64,000 bases of DNA from Chersky-840 sp963838775. Lineage in GTDB: Bacteria > Actinomycetota > Acidimicrobiia > Acidimicrobiales > UBA8190. Shown here piece by piece: positions 63,999 through 64,000 of this stretch; the stretch's first letter is position 1, and every line of letters starts with the position of its first letter. The notes under the pieces were generated by a model, which was not told the DNA's origin, ran no database searches, and saw nothing but the letters and a program-made list of their open reading frames with translations. The position numbers and the translations under genes are program-made. The stretch covers positions 1-64,000 of the forward strand of contig CAWISP010000036.1 of assembly GCA_963838775.1 (NCBI GenBank), given 5' to 3'.

Positions 63999-64000
63999 GA

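Overview
The window looks like high-G+C Actinomycetota DNA, most likely an Acidimicrobiia-like lineage. The grounds are a rapZ-yvcK-gap-pgk-tpiA-secG block, a WhiB protein, GTG starts with 4-base stop/start overlaps, and serine recombinases of the actinobacterial type. The genus cannot be told from the sequence. Bases 1 to about 2095 are a different, lower-G+C, phage-like DNA. A T7-like family A DNA polymerase there is cut off mid-gene and joined directly to the 3' end of rapZ, so this is a chimeric or illegitimate junction.

Layout. 1-2095: phage-like segment. 2096-8459: core chromosome (rapZ 3' end, yvcK, gap with a frameshift, pgk, tpiA, secG, a peptide-binding lipoprotein). 8530-8613: tRNA-Leu(GAG). 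From here to about 56.5 kb lies a mosaic of accessory DNA punctuated by copies of the tRNA 3' end (core CTCCGACAC), including three copies of a 66-bp repeat at 20.4, 38.7 and 56.4 kb. I read it as several islands stacked at one tRNA gene.

Island 1 (8614-20480) is a compact prophage-like satellite: serine recombinase, HTH regulators, P4-type primase-helicase, small and large terminase, WhiB, winged-helix protein and major capsid protein, with no recognisable portal or tail gene. It resembles the phiRv1 elements of Mycobacterium tuberculosis. Two unrecognised genes sit in the cargo position beside its right end. Later segments carry an SGNH hydrolase, an AbiJ-NTD4 remnant beside a tyrosine recombinase, a small family of DUF2510/lysozyme-like proteins with one STAS-lysozyme chimera, an IS21 and an IS256 element, a lipoprotein pseudogene with a 13.8-copy ACCGT microsatellite, an ABC exporter, an alpha/beta hydrolase and an NfeD-slipin pair. 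They also hold a wrecked group 3b-type [NiFe] hydrogenase locus that has lost its catalytic subunits (46.7-51.4 kb). Serine recombinase fossils at 54.1 and 60.3 kb support repeated integration.

51.6-64 kb holds cell-surface genes, mostly on the minus strand: GT-C-like and YfhO-like membrane proteins, acyltransferase 3 and secreted proteins. Many single-base frameshifts lie in G/C runs, so some may be sequencing errors rather than real mutations.
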